Positions 6,205 through 8,233 of a DNA stretch of 8,233 nt are shown here, in pieces. The first letter of the stretch is position 1. Each line of letters opens with the position of its first letter. This DNA comes from Ruminococcaceae bacterium UBA3710 (GTDB lineage Bacteria; Bacillota; Clostridia; Oscillospirales; Acutalibacteraceae). Position numbers and translations under genes: made by a program. Under the pieces are notes generated by a model, which saw only the letters and a program-made list of their open reading frames with translations, did not search any database and was not told the origin of the DNA. The stretch is from assembly GCA_002371985.1 (NCBI GenBank), contig DFHZ01000008.1, positions 1-8,233 on the forward strand, read 5' to 3'.

Positions 6205-6738
6205 TCATATATAATTGTATCCTGCATCAATAGCCTTTTTGTTTATTTCCAAAAGATTTTGATGTCGTGCAGATACAATTTTTGCAAGTACATTATCAAT
6301 TTCGGAATAAGAAACAACATTTGTTTCTTTTATAAGTTTTCCGATAATAATCATATTAGCAAGTGTCGGTGCATTGATTTCGTTTGCCATAGATGTTGCA
6401 GGGATATAAAAAACAGTTACATCATCCCTATTGACTTTACGGGTAACAAGTGATGAATCAACAATAATTACACCGCCCGGAACAACATTATTCTCGTATT
6501 TATCAAGCGACGGCAAATTCATTGCTATCAAAATATCCGGCTTTGTAACGATAGGAGAACCAACAGGTTCATCGGATATAATTACACTGCAATTAGCCGT
6601 ACCGCCACGCATTTCGGGACCGTAGGAAGGCAACCAACTCAACTGCTTATTTTCGTGCAAACCGATATGAGCCAAGAGTTTTCCGGCAAAAAGGACACCT
6701 TGACCGCCAAATCCGGCGATTAGTATTTCTTTTGTCAT
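6205..6738 (-). CDS. 2-oxoacid:ferredoxin oxidoreductase, gamma subunit
   Basis: This 177-residue protein is a complete PorG/KorC-type subunit (POR domain). GFGGQG (9-14) opens the nucleotide-binding-like fold and [11 protein letters not shown] (38-48) is the family's signature loop. The stretch [11 protein letters not shown] (71-81) and the segment after it are also typical. It is the small subunit of the heteromeric oxidoreductase that converts 2-oxoacid, CoA and oxidised ferredoxin to acyl-CoA, CO2 and reduced ferredoxin. The length is normal for a separate gamma subunit; in some species it is fused to alpha. The ATG at 6738 shares a base with the beta-subunit TAA (TAATG). A very strong AAAGGAGGA at 6753-6745 lies 6 bases upstream, inside the beta gene, so translation is probably coupled. 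Substrate preference cannot be read from this subunit. Confidence 0.95.
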   Translation of the reverse strand: MTKEILIAGFGGQGVLFAGKLLAHIGLHENKQLSWLPSYGPEMRGGTANCSVIISDEPVGSPIVTKPDILIAMNLPSLDKYENNVVPGGVIIVDSSLVTRKVNRDDVTVFYIPATSMANEINAPTLANMIIIGKLIKETNVVSYSEIDNVLAKIVSARHQNLLEINKKAIDAGYNYI

Positions 6739-7484
6739 TATTTTTCCTCCTTTGAACGGTCTTTATATACACCTAACGGGTAGTATGGAATCATTTTTTC
6801 GTCAACCCATTTAAGTGCTTCAGTAGGTGTAAGCCCCCAGTTGGTAGGACAAGAAGAAACAACCTCAATAAGAGAAAATCCTTTCTTGTCAACCTGATTT
6901 TGGAATGCCTTTAATATTGCTTTTTCCGCTTTTTTAACATTTGCTACACTATTAACGGCAACACGCTCAATGTATTCGGGTCCGTCTAAGGTTGCGAGCA
7001 TTTCGCAAACTCTGATTGGATAACCTGCAACCGAAACATCACGACCGTAGGGCGATGTTTGGGTAATTTGTCCGGGAAGCGAAGTCGGAGCCATTTGACC
7101 GCCTGTCATACCGTAGATTGCATTATTTACAAAGATTACGGTTATATTTTCATTTCTTGTTGCGGCGTGGACAGTTTCAGCCATACCGATTGAAGCCAAG
7201 TCGCCATCGCCCTGATATGTAAAAATAATATTATCGGGGCATGAACGCTTAAGTCCTGTTGCAACGGCAGGAGCACGGCCATGAGCCGCCTCAACCATAT
7301 CGCATCTGAAGTAATTATATGCCATAACAGCACAACCAACCGGTGCTACACCGACTGTATTACCCTCAATACCCAACTTATCAATGGCATTGGCAACAAG
7401 TCTATGTATTATTCCGTGAGTACAACCGGGGCAATAATGTGTTTCACAATCAACTAAACTTTTCGGTCTTTCAAAAACTACCAT
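6738..7484 (-). CDS. 2-oxoacid:ferredoxin oxidoreductase, beta (TPP-binding) subunit
   Basis: This 248-residue protein is a complete PorB/KorB-like catalytic subunit. The TPP/Mg site is GDGD (92-95) through to VNNAIYGMTGGQ (119-130). Four cysteines, C18 and C21 (CPGC), C51 (GCAVM) and C212 (SCPTNW), match in spacing the [4Fe-4S] ligands of characterised two-subunit oxidoreductases, so the proximal cluster should be present. AHGRAPAVATGLKR (67-80) is also typical. It performs oxo-acid decarboxylation on TPP and passes electrons through its cluster to ferredoxin. The start at 7484 overlaps the alpha-subunit stop by one base. AGGGAGGA at 7500-7493 stands 8 bases upstream, within the alpha gene. 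The C-terminal codons KEEK double as the gamma ribosome site. With a VorB-type alpha partner, branched-chain 2-oxoacids are the likeliest substrate; 2-oxoglutarate is a real alternative. Confidence 0.95.
   Translation of the reverse strand: MVVFERPKSLVDCETHYCPGCTHGIIHRLVANAIDKLGIEGNTVGVAPVGCAVMAYNYFRCDMVEAAHGRAPAVATGLKRSCPDNIIFTYQGDGDLASIGMAETVHAATRNENITVIFVNNAIYGMTGGQMAPTSLPGQITQTSPYGRDVSVAGYPIRVCEMLATLDGPEYIERVAVNSVANVKKAEKAILKAFQNQVDKKGFSLIEVVSSCPTNWGLTPTEALKWVDEKMIPYYPLGVYKDRSKEEK
6745..6753 (-). promoter_or_regulatory. Near-perfect Shine-Dalgarno for the gamma subunit, embedded in the beta gene
   Basis: AAAGGAGGA reads at 6753-6745 on the minus strand, 6 bases before the TAATG stop-start overlap at 6740-6736. 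It forms the final Lys-Glu-Glu-Lys codons of the beta subunit. Confidence 0.85.
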
Positions 7485-8233
7485 TATTTTGTTCCTCCCT
7501 GCATTTTAATAATAGAATCAAGTACCTGTTCGGGAGAAGGTATCATTCCTCCGGCACGGTTACAAAGCACGGTAGGTTTCTCGCAATTTGAAGCGAGTTT
7601 AATGTCCTCTATCATTTGTCCCATAGAGAGTTCAACAGATATAAACCCTTTAACCTTCTTTGCGGCTTCTGCAATAGGCTTTTCCGGGAACGGCCAAACC
7701 GTAATAGGACGAATCATTCCGGCTTTAATACCCTGTTTTCTTGCCTCTTTGACAGCATTTTTCGCAACTCTCGCCGCAATTCCGAAAGCAACAACACAGA
7801 TTTCTGCATCATCCATCATATAACTTTCATATCTTGCCTCGTTTTTCTTAACTTCTTCATATCTTTGATATCTTTCAAAATTCTTTTCCTCAAGAACTTC
7901 GGGAACCAAATACAAAGAGTTTACGATATTATGTTCCCTCTTCATTTTAGTGCCTGTTACTGCCCAAGGTTTTTTCGTAGTGCTGTTTTTAGGCTCAGGA
8001 AGAAGAACAGGTTCCATCATCTGTCCCATAGTTCCGTCTGCCAAAATCATAGCAGGCATTCTATACTTATCGGCAAGGTCAAAAGCAAGTGAGGTCAAGT
8101 CAGCCATTTCCTGTACTGAAGACGGAGTAAGAACTATCAAATGGTAATCGCCGTGTCCGCCGCCTTTTGTTGCCTGAAAATAATCAGACTGCGACGGCTG
8201 AATACCGCCAAGACCCGGACCGCCTCTTTGAAC
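7484..8233 (-). CDS. vorB: 2-oxoacid:ferredoxin oxidoreductase, alpha subunit, VorB-type (N-terminus beyond window)
   Basis: The frame is open to the right edge, giving 249 residues that begin VQRGGPGLGGIQPSQSDYFQ. Family members have about 350 residues, so roughly 100 N-terminal residues are missing. The visible start is the end of the pyrimidine-binding domain (RGGPGLGG, then GGGHGDYH at 24-31). PSSVQEMADLTSLAFDLADKYRMPAMILAD follows, and the C-terminal domain (about 145-249) includes ICVVAFGIAARVAK and IRPITVWPFPEKPI. The GGPGLGGIQPSQSDYFQATKGGGHGD form is what I associate with VorB (3-methyl-2-oxobutanoate type) rather than KorA or PorA. It pairs with the beta subunit to form the active site. 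The CTC/TTG codon at 8140 is internal, because coding similarity continues upstream of it. A small ferredoxin-like delta subunit, often just upstream, would lie outside the window. Confidence 0.93.
   Translation of the reverse strand, partial: VQRGGPGLGGIQPSQSDYFQATKGGGHGDYHLIVLTPSSVQEMADLTSLAFDLADKYRMPAMILADGTMGQMMEPVLLPEPKNSTTKKPWAVTGTKMKREHNIVNSLYLVPEVLEEKNFERYQRYEEVKKNEARYESYMMDDAEICVVAFGIAARVAKNAVKEARKQGIKAGMIRPITVWPFPEKPIAEAAKKVKGFISVELSMGQMIEDIKLASNCEKPTVLCNRAGGMIPSPEQVLDSIIKMQGGTK
7493..7500 (-). promoter_or_regulatory. Shine-Dalgarno for the beta subunit, embedded in the alpha gene
   Basis: AGGGAGGA at 7500-7493 on the minus strand lies 8 bases before the TAATG overlap at 7486-7482. 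It codes for Gly-Gly near the alpha-subunit C-terminus. Confidence 0.85.

Noticed and set aside
6154..6453. 99-residue plus-strand open frame across the amidohydrolase and gamma-subunit junction
   Set aside because: It is rich in Cys, Ile, Asn and Lys with no recognisable motif, and it is fully antisense to two well-supported genes.
7616..8092. 158-residue plus-strand open frame opposite the oxidoreductase alpha subunit
   Set aside because: It is antisense to a strongly conserved gene. Its composition (many Arg, Phe, Ser, His and Asn) is typical of a mirrored frame, and no family is recognisable.
8140..8233. Start of the alpha subunit at the TTG codon near 8140
   Set aside because: The frame stays open to the window edge and encodes conserved VorB residues (RGGPGLGG, GGGHGDYH), so the gene is cut by the window and does not start here.

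Overview
The window is low-GC DNA with every recognisable gene on the minus strand, so transcription runs from high to low coordinates. The gene families are a ferredoxin-dependent 2-oxoacid oxidoreductase, a CapEFG nucleotide-sugar cassette, and a membrane-anchored phosphatase with Fn3-like and cell-wall-repeat-like segments. Strong AGGAGG ribosome sites and a consensus sigma-A-type promoter are also present. Together these suggest an anaerobic Bacillota of the Clostridia type, perhaps a gut lineage. That assignment is inference; no marker gene is present.

Region 1 (8233 to 5341) is the end of an energy or amino-acid metabolism operon. It holds the C-terminal 249 residues of a VorB-type alpha subunit, cut by the window edge, then the complete TPP-binding beta subunit and the complete gamma subunit. 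The junctions are TAATG overlaps, each with a Shine-Dalgarno sequence written inside the preceding gene. An amidohydrolase-family TIM-barrel protein follows, and the unit closes with a clear intrinsic terminator. The complex would oxidatively decarboxylate 2-oxoacids, probably branched-chain, to acyl-CoA and reduced ferredoxin, or run in reverse. The amidohydrolase's role beside it is unknown.

Region 2 (5329 to about 26) starts at a promoter (TTGAAA, 17 bp, extended -10 TATTAT) only about a dozen bases past that terminator. It reads capE, capF and capG, the complete three-enzyme route from UDP-GlcNAc to UDP-N-acetyl-L-fucosamine. Next come a membrane-anchored protein with a predicted extracytoplasmic tyrosine-phosphatase-like domain and a small nine-cysteine protein. 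A long hairpin lies beyond the last gene and probably ends the unit.

No glycosyltransferase, flippase or polymerase is visible, so the UDP-FucNAc made here must be used by enzymes encoded elsewhere. The least explained parts are the exported phosphatase, with an altered P-loop and puzzling topology, and the cysteine-rich protein. No tRNA, rRNA, CRISPR array, insertion sequence or riboswitch was recognised. The longest stretch without a gene is the 138-base interval 5251-5388, which holds the terminator and promoter.
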